A DNA stretch of 64,000 nucleotides from Patiria pectinifera (GCA_029964075.1 CM057141.1:2914001-2978000), one strand, 5' to 3'; positions 22,163-34,452 are shown, counted from the stretch's first letter. Notes: generated by a model from the letters alone, not told the origin. Numbers and translations are program-made.

Positions 22163-25100
22163 ATGGGCATTCCATATCACTAGGAAAAAACGTTCAATAC
22201 AGAACAATCTTGCAAACCTTGCTTGGGCTGGAGTTGAGATATTTGCAGTGTGCAACCACACATGGGATTGGGAGCACAAATTGGAAAATGTGAAATAAAA
22301 CATGTAAATGACTTCCAAAAAATCTGTTAAAGAAACTAATGTTTTCCTTCAAGAACACATATGCCTACTCAAGATACAACCTGCCAATGCTCAATGAAGC
22401 TTTGAAAGTTAACCAAGTCCAAATTTTATCTATTTATTTATTAATTACATTTCTGTACCTAGGGTATGCCCAAACAGTTTACAACTGGTTTCCATTGGGG
22501 CCCACTACAAATGACTACATATGTACAAATACAATACATTACAAACACAACACAGCACAATGAAAAGCAATATGGGATTACTGCATGATTGTAAAGCAAC
22601 TATTACAAAGAAACACATGTACAGTTTGAAACGACATCGCTAACAGACTTTCCTAAAGGCCTAAGGTGAAATACGTGAAAACACAATGTGAACAGGATTT
22701 GCTTCAGTTTTCTATAACATGGCAATAAACTGCTGAAGATCAAACACTGAGATTGTAATCGATTCCCTAATTGCTGAATGGTTTAACAATGCCCATTGTA
22801 GGGTCAATCGAGGGGGCTTTTCTGATACAGAGACATGCATCCAGCTGTGTTATGCCAGGGCTTATAAATTGGTAAATGCTGCTTGTAGTTTGTATCTAGC
22901 CTCAATCACCGAGATGATACAAAGCCGTGGAAGACTGGAATTTTGGCACGCCAGCTATGCCCACCAACCTCCAGAAATGTGAGAGCGGCACAGGTGGATG
23001 AAATATGCCGTCTGGTGCAATCAGCAATAGGGAGAGGAGAGGACAAACAAGTCTGGCTGGCAATGTGCACGAGGGCTGGAATCCGCAAGGCTTGAGTGAC
23101 AAACGAGCAACAAATGCTGCTCAGACAGACAGGGGGGCATGGCAAGGGGTCTGACATGGGGGTCCTGGAGATTCTAATAAGTGACCAGGAAAGGAGCGTG
23201 AGGCCATATTTGATTAGATGTTCAACATGTGCAGGCAGTATGGCATTTTCTGACCACTTTTAAAATCTCCACTGGGGAGGGAAGAAACATGTGCTTAATT
23301 GTACTGGTTCCCGCACGACATATTTTCTTCTGAATGTGTAAAAAGCCGTAGCGTCTTCGCGTGAGTGTCGGACGCTGTCAGCAGTGCATTCAAATGTCCG
23401 TTCCAGTTATCTCCCCTAATGCTTCTTTGTAACCACTGAGGGGGTCCTTGTACACGGAGTCCATAGTGTTTAGCATTTACACATACACATACTTGTTCAA
23501 AAATATGCACCCATGATATGATGAGCATTGAGCAGCATGTAGACACCGACCACAAAGATCAAATGACGAAAAATGCAAACAAATTACAAAAATAACAAAA
23601 AGAGAACAATTGTATCATATCACAGAGCGTTGCCAATCTTGTGAAGTAATATGGCACCCCTTTCTCTTTTTTGGTGTCCTAATAGTGTTTTTTATCATTC
23701 CAAAATGGAATTTATCATTCCAAAATGACTGTGGCAACCTTCAACAATCTTCTTTCAATTCTCCATTTTTTGTAATTTTGAGCAGAAATATTTTTGGTAG
23801 GAAACGCGATTTCATTGACAAGTTTCCAGTTGGGCATTCCTGGTGCATTGGGGTGATTTGCAGCTTTCTTTTCTTGTTGCAGATTTCTTGTTGACACCTC
23901 CAGTTGCTTGAAAGAAATTGTCTTGGGAATGATCAGGTACGTGAGCGCACGCGCAGTGTGCAAAATGTTCTAAAACATGCACACAATCCGAGCATGTTGC
24001 TAGAAATTTCTTCGAAATACGGCACAAAAATTTGACTCCCAAAAGTCCATGCTTGTGACAATCTGTAGGCAGTGACGTCATTTGAGAGATATCTATACAC
24101 CCCGACTCGATCTCCAACCCCCCCCCAAAAAAAAAAATTAAAAGAATGGTTTGAGTCATGTGTTCAGAGCAAAATTTAAACAGACAGTGCTTACAATGTA
24201 TTCATTCAGGTCTGTGTGCAATGTAAAAGGTTCGAACCACATTAAGCCAGAATTTTTTTTTAAACCATAGTTTGGACCAATTAGAAGCTACACTGACATC
24301 CCCATGTTGCTAGAATCCTGGGCCATATTTTAATAGGATCTATCCAAATCAGAATTTGACTTCCGACCAGTATTCTCCCAGGATATGGCCGGACCGGCAT
24401 GGCAAGGCAGAATCATCCCAGCTAGCTATAATATGATTACACCAGCCGGAAAACACCTGAGCCCCTGCATAAAAATACCCTGCCAATTACACACATGTCC
24501 TCCCCCTAGCCCTCCAAATCATTACCATCAAATGAAATTGAAGCCAGCCTACCTAATGTTTGCCTTTAATACAGATAATGCATCTTTTATGTTCTTTGTT
24601 TATATTCCAGTCTGGAGAGGTAGCTATCTACATCATGTACATACGTTATATATGTAGTTTCATGCTAAAAATTACAATATTGCTTAATATTTTGTGGGTT
24701 TCTCGGCGGATGTTGGTAGGCATACGTGGGTTATTTTTTTAAGGTGACTTGACCAATATCAGACAACAGAGGGCAGCAAGCACTTTTCACATGCATGTTT
24801 TTTCTCTGATTTCATGTGCAATCAAGACAATTTCTTTTAATTGTTGAACTTGAAGAATATTTGTTTTTAACACAACTTTGGTGTAATAACAAACGTGCTG
24901 GATCTTTGCAAAAGTATCCAATACCCAATGCTATTTTGTTTTCAAATTCCTTTTTCCCCGGAGTCCAAGTACAGAGTTTTGTTATTGACACCCTTTTCAC
25001 TGAATGTGCAGTTTACACACATCTGGTAAAAAGAGACTACGTCTTTGCTCTGTCGTCCTTCATACACAGAACAGTAAAACCTAAAAGAGGAAGACATTAA

Positions 25101-25482
25101 CTTTTATACCAGATGATTAGGCTTGCAGGATGGTCAAGGTCAAGATTACAAAGTATCACAATCCAGGCCTGCGAAATAGTAGGCCTACCGGCCATTGACA
25201 ATGCACACTCAATCGTTGATTTGTATCGTGCATGTCTCTCTCAACACAAAGAGAACCAACAAGTCAAACACAAGCAGTGAGTTTAATACCAACACTAATA
25301 AAAGTTTGTGCTAAAAAAGTTCATTTTAAACCCAATGCATGTGCCATTGACTCCTTATTCCTCAGCTGCTTATATCTCCCAGCTTGAACTTTTCAAACTT
25401 ATGTTCATGGCCTTATCAAATGTGTGACTGAATGATAAATTCAATTTTTAAGCTGAAGCCTTTTTGAACTATGGGTTACACC
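22163..25482. other. No gene recognised
   Basis: A 3.3-kb stretch of mixed AT-rich and moderate sequence. The segment 22880-23290 is relatively GC-balanced and repeat-poor. A sequence near 22430-22500 (TATTTATTAATTACATTTCTG, then GGGGCCCACTAC) is loosely like 45130-45215, possibly common 3' ends of a retroelement. No domain is visible in any frame. Confidence 0.4.
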
Positions 25483-25596
25483 TCTATGTTCCGACACCCC
25501 TATGTTCCGACTGCACGTATTCCTATTCCTAACCCTAACCCTAACCGGGAGTAACACAATCTAGGTTGTCGGAACATAGGGGTGTCGGAACATAGA
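25483..25596. repeat. Perfect 29-bp inverted repeat with telomere-like loop
   Basis: The arms at 25483-25511 and 25568-25596 are exact reverse complements. Each arm contains CTATGTTCCGAC twice, separated by ACCC. The 56-bp loop contains three CCCTAA-type units (25528-25546), the complement of the metazoan telomere repeat TTAGGG. The identity of the arms implies recent formation or selection. Confidence 0.9.
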
Positions 25597-26249
25597 GCAG
25601 TCACCGAACTATGTAGCTTCTCTGACACGTACATGTACACATGTACTTGCCAATTTAAAAAACCATGGTGCTGTTCTTTCATCGCAAAATTTTTTTTTTC
25701 AAAATATGTTTGTGTACATAAACAAAGACAATCCTCATTGAGTTTCTACATGTGTATGTCACCACCTACATGTATTTTACAAGGTCAGAAATGGCAAGAA
25801 GTATTTTTTTTTTCTGGGGGGAAGAAGTGAAAACCTACATCTGCAACAGAAAACGTGCGATTAGTTACAGTATATGTACTTCTGACACGGGATGTCAATA
25901 ATTAAAATCAATGAACTAAACGGACAATCACTTTGAATTGATTCTGGGAGCCAACACTGTACAGCTTGGACCCAACTGACTGAAAGTTTCAACCGTGCTA
26001 AAATTCGGCGTCTATTTTAAGGTTCAAAAGTGGAAAGTCTGGTTTTAGTCAGAGAGCAACCGGGGCGTGGTCCAGCTTTTCAATTTAAAGCTTATTACGA
26101 GTGCATCTGTACAAGGTCACTTAGATTTACAAGTTTTGTGTGTTTGTACTTGAACTCTTAAAATGTTAAAAAATAAGGGGTGCGTATCGGAACCAAGTGT
26201 GTATCGGTTTTCAATACCATTTGTCGGGAATTTTCGAAACAAAAACAAC
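25597..26249. other. No gene recognised
   Basis: AT-rich sequence with short frames and no recognisable features. Confidence 0.4.
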
Positions 26250-26634
26250 TAAAGACGCATAGTTGGACATTTCTGTTAGTATATTTCGTTTTTAATTCGG
26301 CGAGGCACGCCCAAGCGTTGACACGATGCACACGCGCATGCGGTTGCTATAATTCGTCGGTTCAGTGAGCGACATCGCGTAACTGCAATCAGCTCAGTGA
26401 GAACGTGTCTCGGACACTGAATTCAGCCTTTTTCAGGCCCAATTCAAAACATGACTCAGCAACTTTTGATTTGAAATTGAGATCCTGGAATATTGCTTTC
26501 TCAGAATATACATCATGCACTGAGCCGAAACTTCATCAGGTTAGTTGTTCAGCACCCTTCTTTAGATTTTGAGCACTTTTGTTGCTTCAAACGAACATAA
26601 TGCGCAAATTACAAATGATAGACGCTATCTTTAA
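26250..26634 (+). mobile_element. Family B, right-half copy
   Basis: Begins in the right arm of the central palindrome (AAAGACGCATAGTTGG) and continues through the CpG-rich block, CTCAGTGAGAACGTGTCTC and CTTCATCAGGTTAGTTG to a terminal ATCT-TTAA. The left half is missing. Confidence 0.8.
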
Positions 26635-27351
26635 TTATACTTGTCAAAGTTTTATTCCAGTTTCTGGAAATATAAATGTACATGTGGCCTATCTTGCTTC
26701 CTGCACGAGTTTGGAATGACACAAATTGTCCACATGTTTCTGATTCCTTAGTCTCCTTGCATAAGCTGCCGTCAGAATGAATGACATACTGGGTCATACT
26801 CACAGGCTTTAAATATCAACCGACTAAAAGCACATTCATGAAAGCGAAAGAACATCCTAAGAGAGCCCATAATGCATCCCAGAACTCAGCCAAAGGTCAG
26901 TGGATGCTCCCAGGACACTCACAGATGGTTTCAGCATCTGCATTTCTTTTTTTGGCCCAGGAATGAAAACAAGGAGCAGGGGTGGGGCTTTTTTGATGGC
27001 TATCCCAGAGAAGCTTTTTGGTCCCTGGCCACCCTCCCCGAGGTAGGAGATGACCGAGCCCATGGAATTACAAGCTTCTTGTTTATTACCACACCAATCC
27101 TGGCAGTCACGGTGAGACAGTGATGGATAACAGAGACAGGTGGGGGAATGAGAAAAACAGGCTGGGTAATTAGGTCTGGCATATCTCCAGGAGGTGGCAT
27201 TCGTCTCCAGATATGCCAACATTCCTGTATCACTGTTAATAAGATGTAATGGAAATGGCTGGAGTTTTAATATAGTCTGTGAAGGATCAAGTACACCAGG
27301 AGCATACATTATGATGTGTCCTCATCTACGCCTTTTGTATAGGCTACCTTA
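26635..27351. other. No gene recognised; repeat-poor
   Basis: Balanced base composition and no matches to the repeat families here. A 150-codon minus-strand frame (26857-27309) and overlapping plus frames carry no domain and look like chance frames in GC-balanced DNA. A conserved non-coding element is possible. Confidence 0.4.
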
Positions 27352-27696
27352 GGCCCCCAAAAAAGTCTCTGGTTTCTGGCGTCGCCGTAGCCATGTGCGT
27401 GGGCAAAATGAAACAGTTTTTTTTTCAATGAAAGATGATGTCTCAAAACCGCCAAACTCACTGATTTGACTGGAATCCTGCTGCTGCACAATTTTAACGT
27501 GTTTATAAATAGGCCTTATGTGGCCTCTCTGGACTCCCATTTATTTGCACTAAGTTTAGTCGGGCATCATTTGCAGTCATCAGCCAACATTTGGAAAAAA
27601 AGGAAAAAAAAACTGTAAAAAAAAAAAAAGCCTTGTCGCCGCACCACTTTTTTGGGCAAGCTCCATACCAGAAACCGGAGACTTTTTTTTTTGGCC
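27352..27696 (-). mobile_element. Family C MITE, copy 2
   Basis: Inverted relative to 15818-16184. Ends are GGCC, AAAAAA and GTCTCTGGTTTCTGG at the left and CCAGAAACCGGAGAC, a T run and GGCC at the right. It shares CACAATTTTAACGTGTTT, TATGTGGCCTCTCTGG and CTAAGTTTAGTCGGGCA (complemented) with copy 1. Confidence 0.8.
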
Positions 27697-28096
27697 TTAT
27701 GGAAGCATTCATGAGTTCTATTACCTTCCACTTCACATTTTTACCATGGCTGCTGATCATCAGGATACATTTCTTTCTGTAGCCTTGAGGAATGCCATCT
27801 GGTATGCATTAGGGAATGGATATCTTGGCTCATGGATAGCATCAAGATGTTTGTATTGCTTTTGAATCATAAGAATGGTCCAGTCTGCTTTCGGTATCAC
27901 TATCAAGATTGCATAAAATGTTGGTGTCTTTTCTCCTAAAACAGCACTAGACATTGTATGCGTTAACTTAAAGCGGTGATATCTCAGATAGGTATGATTG
28001 AACCTTTAGTGCAATGATTATTCATAATTTGAAATAACACGTCACCCTCTGACTCTTAGATGTTAGCAACACATGAGGTCTATTTGAATATTTTTC
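27697..28096. other. No gene recognised
   Basis: AT-rich. ACTTAAAGCGGTGATATCTC at 27966 resembles a TTAA element start but no matching end was found. Confidence 0.35.
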
Positions 28097-28153
28097 ATTC
28101 ATAAATACCAAAGACAGATTACACATTCCTATCGGTCGAGAGCCCGTCACGTG
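28097..28153 (-). repeat. Family P fragment, copy 1
   Basis: About 55 bp matching, in reverse, the segment at 49985-50040: the shared words are GGCTCTCGACC, ATAG, AATG and GTAATCTGT followed by GGTATTT. The full element is not defined. Confidence 0.55.
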
Positions 28154-28499
28154 GCTGGTCTGAAAAACTTTTCCCATGTCACATGCAATTTGGACTCCTA
28201 TGAAAATCTGATGCCTTTTAGTTACCGTTTTATTGGTTGAACGTTCACGTGCTCACGTAGGCAGCGCAATACTACCAGAGAGTCAGTATTATTTTCATTG
28301 TCCTAAATGTTGTACTTCCCCGGCACAGCTGCGTTCTGCGCCACATTACACAGTATGGGCGATGAGCGCGCCCTTCTCCATATATAAGGAGTTGTTTACG
28401 ACATGGACATACCATAATATAGCTAGAGGGGTGTTTAAAAAAACGTGAAGTAAAACTGCTGAACAAAATCATTGGAGATGTATTCTGACTTGTTTTGAC

Positions 28500-28685
28500 T
28501 TTCGGACCGAAACGATTTGATTTTTTTTTACCGAAAAGGTATTTAGGAATTGGAATATATACAATGTATGTGCTTGGCCGGTATTAAACACTCTGTTTGA
28601 GACCGGTTGGAGTCTGGATGCTTATAATCACTCCAACCAGTCTATAATGTTTAAAACCCGTCAAGCACACATTTATTCCCTTGAT
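28500..28685 (-). mobile_element. Family E hairpin element, copy 1
   Basis: Contains a long imperfect hairpin: the arm starting TGTGCTTGGCCGGTATTAAA (28569-28613) pairs with ACTCCAACCAG...GTCAAGCACA (28630-28669). To its left are GGACCGAAAC and ACCGAAAAGGTATTTA, shared in reverse with 41303-41432. Confidence 0.7.
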
Positions 28686-29244
28686 AATAAACCAGCCTGC
28701 GCTCCAAAATAATAAGTGAGGGGAATAAAACTCCAATTACACAACCTTAAAAATGTCAGAAATATTCTTGTAGAAAAAAAAGAGAGATAGGCCTACATGT
28801 ACTGTATAAAAAGTCCATATTTTTCAAACAGTCCACATTTTTCAAACATCTACTCCACAATTAGCAGATTGCCTGAAGGGGATCAAGTACCCACTGTCAC
28901 ATCATCAGACTGAATACAGCCAACGCTTCCTCCTGCGTCCCCATAGCCTTGCCATTGCAGGATACCCCCAATCAATTGCAGATTCTTGACCTGTTCACCT
29001 CTATCATCAGCCGGCCTACCTGTGTATTAAAACATCAAGATCACACTCCTGGAGCCTTGGAGTAATAATGCGAGCCACATTGCCCTGCCACTCACAAATC
29101 ACAAATCAGGGGGAAAAAAGGGAAGAAGCAATTCCACTTTCAAAGAACCTTAGGCAGGGGTCTCCGAGTCTGTGATCTACAGATGTATGTTATGCCAAAA
29201 CAAACCATAACAGACTGTCCAGTTTCTCTTCAGATACCTGAAGT
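28686..29244. other. No gene recognised
   Basis: The segment 28870-29100 is GC-balanced and repeat-poor; nothing specific can be called. Confidence 0.4.
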
Positions 29245-29654
29245 TTAAAGGTATTGTCCATCATTTGTAATTTGTGCATTTTGTTCATTTGAAGCAACAA
29301 AAGTGCTCAAAATCTAAAGAAGGGTACTGAACAACTAACCTGATGAAGTTTCAGCTCAGCTTCAGCTGTATATTTCTAGAAAAACAACATTCTAGGATCT
29401 CGATTTTAAATCAAAAGTTGCTGAATCATGTTTTGAATTGGGCCTGAATTCAGCGGAAATTTCCAACGGTGCTTCTTAAGACGCACCGTTGGAAAGGCCT
29501 TCGTTCGTTGATTTCTTCAAAATGACAGCTTGCCAGAAAGAATAATTTCACAAAGAGTTTAGTCCCCTTACTATCTTTCAACTAAGTATGTTTTTCAACA
29601 GTAATTACGCCAGTTACTTTTTGGATAGCTGCAAATGATGGACTCTGGCTTTAA
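29245..29654 (-). mobile_element. Family B, internally deleted copy
   Basis: Flanked by TTAA at 29245-29248 and 29651-29654, with ends AGGTATTGTCCATCATT and AATGATGGACTCTGGCT. It retains the central palindrome (29460-29495) but lacks the CpG-rich block found at 5690-5800, which a comparison with copy 1 places next to the palindrome. Confidence 0.85.
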
Positions 29655-29815
29655 ACTATACCTAACGAACGAACACATCTCCAGCAATAATTATCAAGTT
29701 GAACAAAGGATGACTGGAGCGGGTTTATTATTAACCTGCAACCTCCAGAATCTAGCGACTTCCAGAATCTGCAACCTTCAGAATAGGTACTGGTGCTCTA
29801 CAAACTTATCTTTAT

Positions 29816-29952
29816 CAGGCATGCAACTGGGAATTAAAAAAAAACGAGGAAACTCCAAACCACACAAGTGTTTTTCTTTCAATTAGTAATGGCAATCATG
29901 AGAAGTAAAAAAACGAGGAAATCAGCAGATCCGACAAAAAGTTGTGTGCCTG
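29816..29952. mobile_element. Family M MITE, copy 2
   Basis: Ends CAGGCATGCAACT and AGTTGTGTGCCTG; the right end has one or two changes compared with copy 1. The interior block GAGGAAATCAGCAGATCCGA is identical to copy 1. Same orientation as copy 1. Confidence 0.85.
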
Positions 29953-30436
29953 CTATATTCCCTACATGTATGTTGGCCGTTCCCCAGATTGTCAATGTTG
30001 TTGTTTGTACAAGGGCAGTTGGATGCCATTAACTGGTACATGTCATGTAGCCAGGGTTCATGCCCAAAGTCATGATGGCAGTAACATTATGCTGTAAATC
30101 TAAGAAATTGCGAAAGCGGATCACTCAGAGAGGATGGGATATTTTCTTTATCCATAAGTGTATTTATAGTTATTAGACTTGCACCTAGTCAGTTTCCCTT
30201 TGTGGTTTATCTACAATCTCCTGCAATTTAAATTTGTTCTTTGCTCACTTATGTTTTATTTTTATAGACCGAGCTGTATTTTTCTTTTGATTGTCACATA
30301 TTAAAAATTCTTACATTGGAAACAGATTACATGGCAAAGTGGTAAAGTGGTGAAAACCTAAACTAATCCAACAAAGTTTGTCAAACTCAAAGCTCTTCAT
30401 GAGGAGTAAAAACAAATCATTAATATGGGCAATACA
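29953..30436. other. No gene recognised
   Basis: AT-rich sequence with no recognisable feature. Confidence 0.4.
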
Positions 30437-31000
30437 TTAAAGGGAATATACAACATTTGCAAACATCAGAAAACAAAACTACCAAATTTTTGCGAAATAC
30501 CTTACTATGATCATGGAGGAAGGAACACATGTTGGTATAATGGTAACTGAAAGTCTAAAGCATCCTGTAAAATTAGGGCATGCACCTGGTGTGAAGTCAT
30601 TTTCAAGAAAAGCGGTATTTTGTATAAATTTCCAACGGTGGTCGGCCGACCACCGTTGGAAAAACCTGACTATTTTTCAACTACTGGTCCAGATTTACTA
30701 TTTTTTTTTCAGTCCAAATTTTGTTTGCTATTGGTTACATGTTCATGAACGGGTGCAGGCCAGCTTGACTGGTTTCCTTACCTTACAATTTTCCGGCATC
30801 TATAAATTGATTCATTTCATTTTAATGGAGTCAGGGAACCAGACTACTTGAACATTTTTGTTTTCCTTGATTTTTCCAGCATTTTCGAACACAAACCTTC
30901 AAACTTGTCAGTGCTACAATATTTGATCTATTATACTAACCCCTCAAATACTTCATTTCTGAAATTTACAGCAAAAACAAATGATGTACATTCCCTTTAA
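30437..31000 (+). mobile_element. Family A, complete copy with perfect palindrome
   Basis: A 564-bp copy flanked by TTAA on both sides, starting AGGGAATATACAACATTTGC and ending AATGATGTACATTCCCT. The central palindrome at 30629-30662 is perfect over 34 bp. The inverted pair CTGGTTTCCTTACC and GTCAGGGAACCAGACTAC follows. A small insertion near 30510-30535 lengthens it. The 114-codon frame through it is a by-product. Confidence 0.85.
30629..30662. repeat. Perfect 34-bp palindrome in family A
   Basis: Arms TTTCCAACGGTGGTCGG and its exact reverse complement meet at GGCC. The same arms, with one or more changes, occur at the centres of the copies at 1964-2495, 19620-20145, 33539-34075 and 40585-41051. 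Confidence 0.95.
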
Positions 31001-32837
31001 GGAGGAACTTCTACACATCAGCAAAAAAGCAATTTCAAAGCTGAGACCCAATAAAGGTCAGAAAATATTTGTTGCTAATTTACAATTACGTACAGTGTAC
31101 ATGCAAGTAGCTCTGTTGAAAGTGAACAGATCCATTTGATTGACCAGAAAGGTCATGGAAACACTTTAATTTGTTCTTGAACTGACTGGGAAACATTGTA
31201 AAAAAAAAAATACATGCAGGCCGGTGCACAGATGATGACACACGTGCTGCCTATGCAATCTCAGGATATGGCTTGTGACAGTATAGGAACCAGGTGCAGA
31301 CCTCTGACTAGAACCTCCCCTCACAGCTCACACTGTCTCAATTAGCCAGTGAAATGTCACCTGACTAACCAGTCCCACCGCTGACCAAATCTACGTGTTA
31401 CTCAACATGTAGGTCTGTAGACCTAAATGTGCAAGATGCATTCTCTTTGCTATTTTCGAGTTTCATCTTGAAAAGTGGATTTGTTTTTTCAATTCCCGCC
31501 AATAGGCCTATAAAAGCTGTTCACTTTTGAATGAGACATTGAACAAAACAAAAAAAAGCCACTGACGTCAGTTTACTCATTGGATAACTTCTTCAAAACA
31601 AAAAATCAGAATTATTGGCTGCCAGATTCGGCTCTCGCAGGGCGGGTTATTTGTGCACAAAAAGGAAGCCTTTTTTTTCAGAGGGTTGCACTTGCAAATG
31701 CCCAAAATCAGAATAAAGTAGTTTTTTCGTTAAAACAAAACATACAAATGGAAAATTCTTCAGGAGAAAATGGAGAGCATGCGGTATGCATTTGTAATCA
31801 TGATGTTTAAAGATCTTCACTTTTTTTTACTAGTATGGTTTTCTCCAGACAGGACAGATCTGAAACGAGGGAGTGGAAAGTGTAGTATGCAGGATTTTTC
31901 AGGGGGTAGGGGGAACAACTCACAATCTAGCACAATCGATCTAGCACAATCAATCTAGTCTAAATGTCATGTCTAGATGTCTATGACAAAAGGTTACCAT
32001 TGATGTTAAAGGCACCCGCTGAATGGTCAGAATCTCGAGGTCAAGATGCAGTCTTGTTTCGCATAATTAATTGCCGAATCTGCACGCATATATCATACAC
32101 CCTTGCTGTGCAAGGGGATATTCCATACACTACGAACGTGTAATTCCCCCCCCCCCCTACTTGGAATTGGGTGTTACTAGCTATTCTTGTTGGATAGTGG
32201 TGTTAAGGAACTGAAGAGCAACAGGGTGGATACCAATCTTGAGAAGAAAAAAAATAAGTGCTGAGAAATGTAGTGATTCACTCCTTACAAACTGGGACAC
32301 ATATACAAAATTGGAGGTGGGATGGTTGAACAGTCAGGCAAAAACCAGATGTTGCCTCTACATGAAAACAGGAACCAGGACTTAAAAGCTGCCTGGATAT
32401 GTGATTCATAAGTTGCTACCTCCTGCAATCAATTACTGCACACCTTGCTGAGGCAAACACCTTGATCAAAGGTGAGCCCACGGCTGCAGGTCCCTGTCTA
32501 CCATCTGTTTTCTTCCTGCTTGGAGTTTGTCCTTGATACGAATCCGTGACATTTCAATAAACACGTGCTGTTCAATGACCTGCCCACTACTTGGACAACA
32601 AAATTCTTCTTCCAGGAAATGCTGCTGTCCTACTTCACTCTATTTTGCAGTACGTGCACATGTAATTCACTTGTACGTGTTGCCCTTGTTAGTAAGGGGA
32701 TGAGTATTGTGAGTTTACATGTACATGCCTTAACTGGGAAAGTCACCTACAGTCGTGTATGTACCATTTTATGCCCTTCACCATTTACTGGCAAAAACTT
32801 TAACTGTTTCTCTCATTAAGTTTGCACTTGTAGTATA
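31001..32837. other. No gene recognised
   Basis: Mostly AT-rich. The piece 31240-31400 is GC-balanced. A poly-C run lies at 32147-32157. Frames at 31580-31810 and 32565-32819 have no domains. Confidence 0.4.
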
Positions 32838-32955
32838 AAATTGTAAATACATTGTATTTGTACTCCTCCGTGAATCAATAAAACCAAAGACTTTATGGTT
32901 TCATTGATTCACAGAGAAGTATAAATATAACCATAGAGTGCTGGGGTGGTTTGAG
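32838..32955. repeat. Small inverted repeat shared with the window start
   Basis: The arm CGTGAATCAATAAAACCA (near 32869) is mirrored by TGGTTTCATTGATTCAC after a 9-base loop. The left arm and the following ACCATA..AGTGCT match positions 20-55 of the window, so this is a dispersed hairpin element. Confidence 0.65.
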
Positions 32956-33538
32956 GAGTAAATCATGGCAGGGCGGTTGTGGGCGCTTTGAGGGCTAATT
33001 AATAGGTTAAGTTCAGCCTGTCAATTCTTCTTGATATCCTATTTGAAATTGAATTTTTCTTGACAAGGTAATCTTCAAACCAGAAACGGTATTTTAACTA
33101 TTTGTGGTTAATTCATTAGCACCTGAATTGCACTGTATTTCACTGTATTTACTCCTTGACAAATTTGTTGAAAAACCATACAGCGTCGTGGCAGTTTGGG
33201 GCAATCTAAGGAGCAGCAACGGGTTGAGTGGTGTGGGGCAGTATAGGGACGAATGGGACAATGAGTACATTTTCTCCTCGAAGCATCATACAACTTTGAC
33301 TTATCAATCCACGAACACTGCAACAATGTACGAGTCATGCCAGTCCAGTTTTTGGAGACATATTTCCCAAAGCATTTGACTTCAACTGAGTGTACGCTGT
33401 ACATGTTGCTATATTGAGAAGCACAAGCTGATTGGGTGTGGATTTACGTTCATGGATCACTGCTACATCCGGTACTGTCAAACCTGGTCATGTTTCCTGC
33501 ACAACTTTATCATCATCCCTCCACACCTGTTATGGGAC
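32956..33538. other. No gene recognised
   Basis: Overlapping frames of about 90 codons on both strands (33104-33404) have no recognisable domain. No repeat match. Confidence 0.4.
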
Positions 33539-34075
33539 TTAAAGGGAATATACAACATTTGCAAACATCGAAAAATAAAACTACCAAGTTTTTACGAAAT
33601 ACCTTACTAGTACATGTATGTTGGTAAATGACAGTCTCAAGCATCTTGTAAAGTTATGGCACCTGGTGTGAAGTCATTTTCAAGAAAATGGTATTTTTGC
33701 AAACATTTCCAACGGTGGTCGGCCGACCAGCGTTGGAAAAACCTAACTATTTTTCAACTACTTGCTCCAAACTTACCATTTTTTTCAGTCCAAATTTTGT
33801 TTGCTATTGGTTACATGTTCATGAACGGGTGCAGGCCAGCTAGACTGGTTCCCTTGCCTTACAATTTTCCATCATCTATAAATTGATCCATTTTATCTTT
33901 TGTGGAGTCAGGGAACCAGACTACTTGAAAAAATTTTTTTTTTGGTTTTTCCAACCTTTTCGAACACAAAACTTCAAAAATGTCAGTGTAACAATATTTG
34001 ATCTATTATACTAACCTCTCAAATAGTTCATTTCTGAAAATTACAGCAAAAGCCAATGATGTACATTCCCTTTAA
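33539..34075 (+). mobile_element. Family A, complete copy
   Basis: A 537-bp copy with TTAA on both sides, AGGGAATATACAACATTTGC at the left and GATGTACATTCCCT at the right. The central palindrome (near 33709-33740) has one mismatched pair. This is a good representative of the plus form of the family. Confidence 0.85.
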
Positions 34076-34394
34076 CATAATACAGTAATACTCCCTTCTC
34101 TAGTCTCTACATGTACTGATACATTTAGCTGTTTGGCTTGAACAGTCTCCGAGTAAAACCACATCATGCCCCTTCTAAAAAAAGACTCATTGGACAATCA
34201 CTCATCACAGCTACCCGTAAGATGGGGTATCTTTGGTCAGTAGGTCAGCACCTATATTTTAGTTACAAGTGAATATAAATGAAACAAGATCTCTGTGAAA
34301 CAAGATTTCTTCAGTAAATTTTATATAATTAGTTTAAGAAAAAAGCCACTGCAAAGTTGAATGCACTTGTGGATTTGAAGTGGATAATTATGTC
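34076..34394. other. No gene recognised
   Basis: AT-rich; nothing supportable. Confidence 0.4.
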
Positions 34395-34452
34395 AGGTCA
34401 AATTTCAAGAGGTCAAAGGTCAGAGGTCACGGAACAAGAAGGTCAAAGGTCA
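34395..34452 (+). promoter_or_regulatory. Cluster of six AGGTCA half-sites (DR1-type)
   Basis: AGGTCA occurs exactly at 34395, 34410, 34417, 34424, 34440 and 34447. Three consecutive copies at 34410-34429 are each separated by one base, and the last two are also one base apart, so there are three perfect DR1 pairs. DR1 is the known preferred site of HNF4, RXR, COUP-TF and PPAR-RXR type nuclear receptors. It could instead be a degenerate simple repeat; only binding or conservation data can tell. Confidence 0.55.

Noticed and set aside
25483..25596. Rho-independent terminator or true telomere
   Set aside because: The context is eukaryotic and internal, the loop is too long for a terminator, and only about three CCCTAA units are present.
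26857..27309. 150-codon minus-strand open frame
   Set aside because: Competing open frames cover the same GC-balanced sequence on the other strand, and none has a domain.
30507..30851. 114-codon frame
   Set aside because: It lies wholly within a family A element and similar frames recur in other copies at 33656-33886 and 40696-40950.
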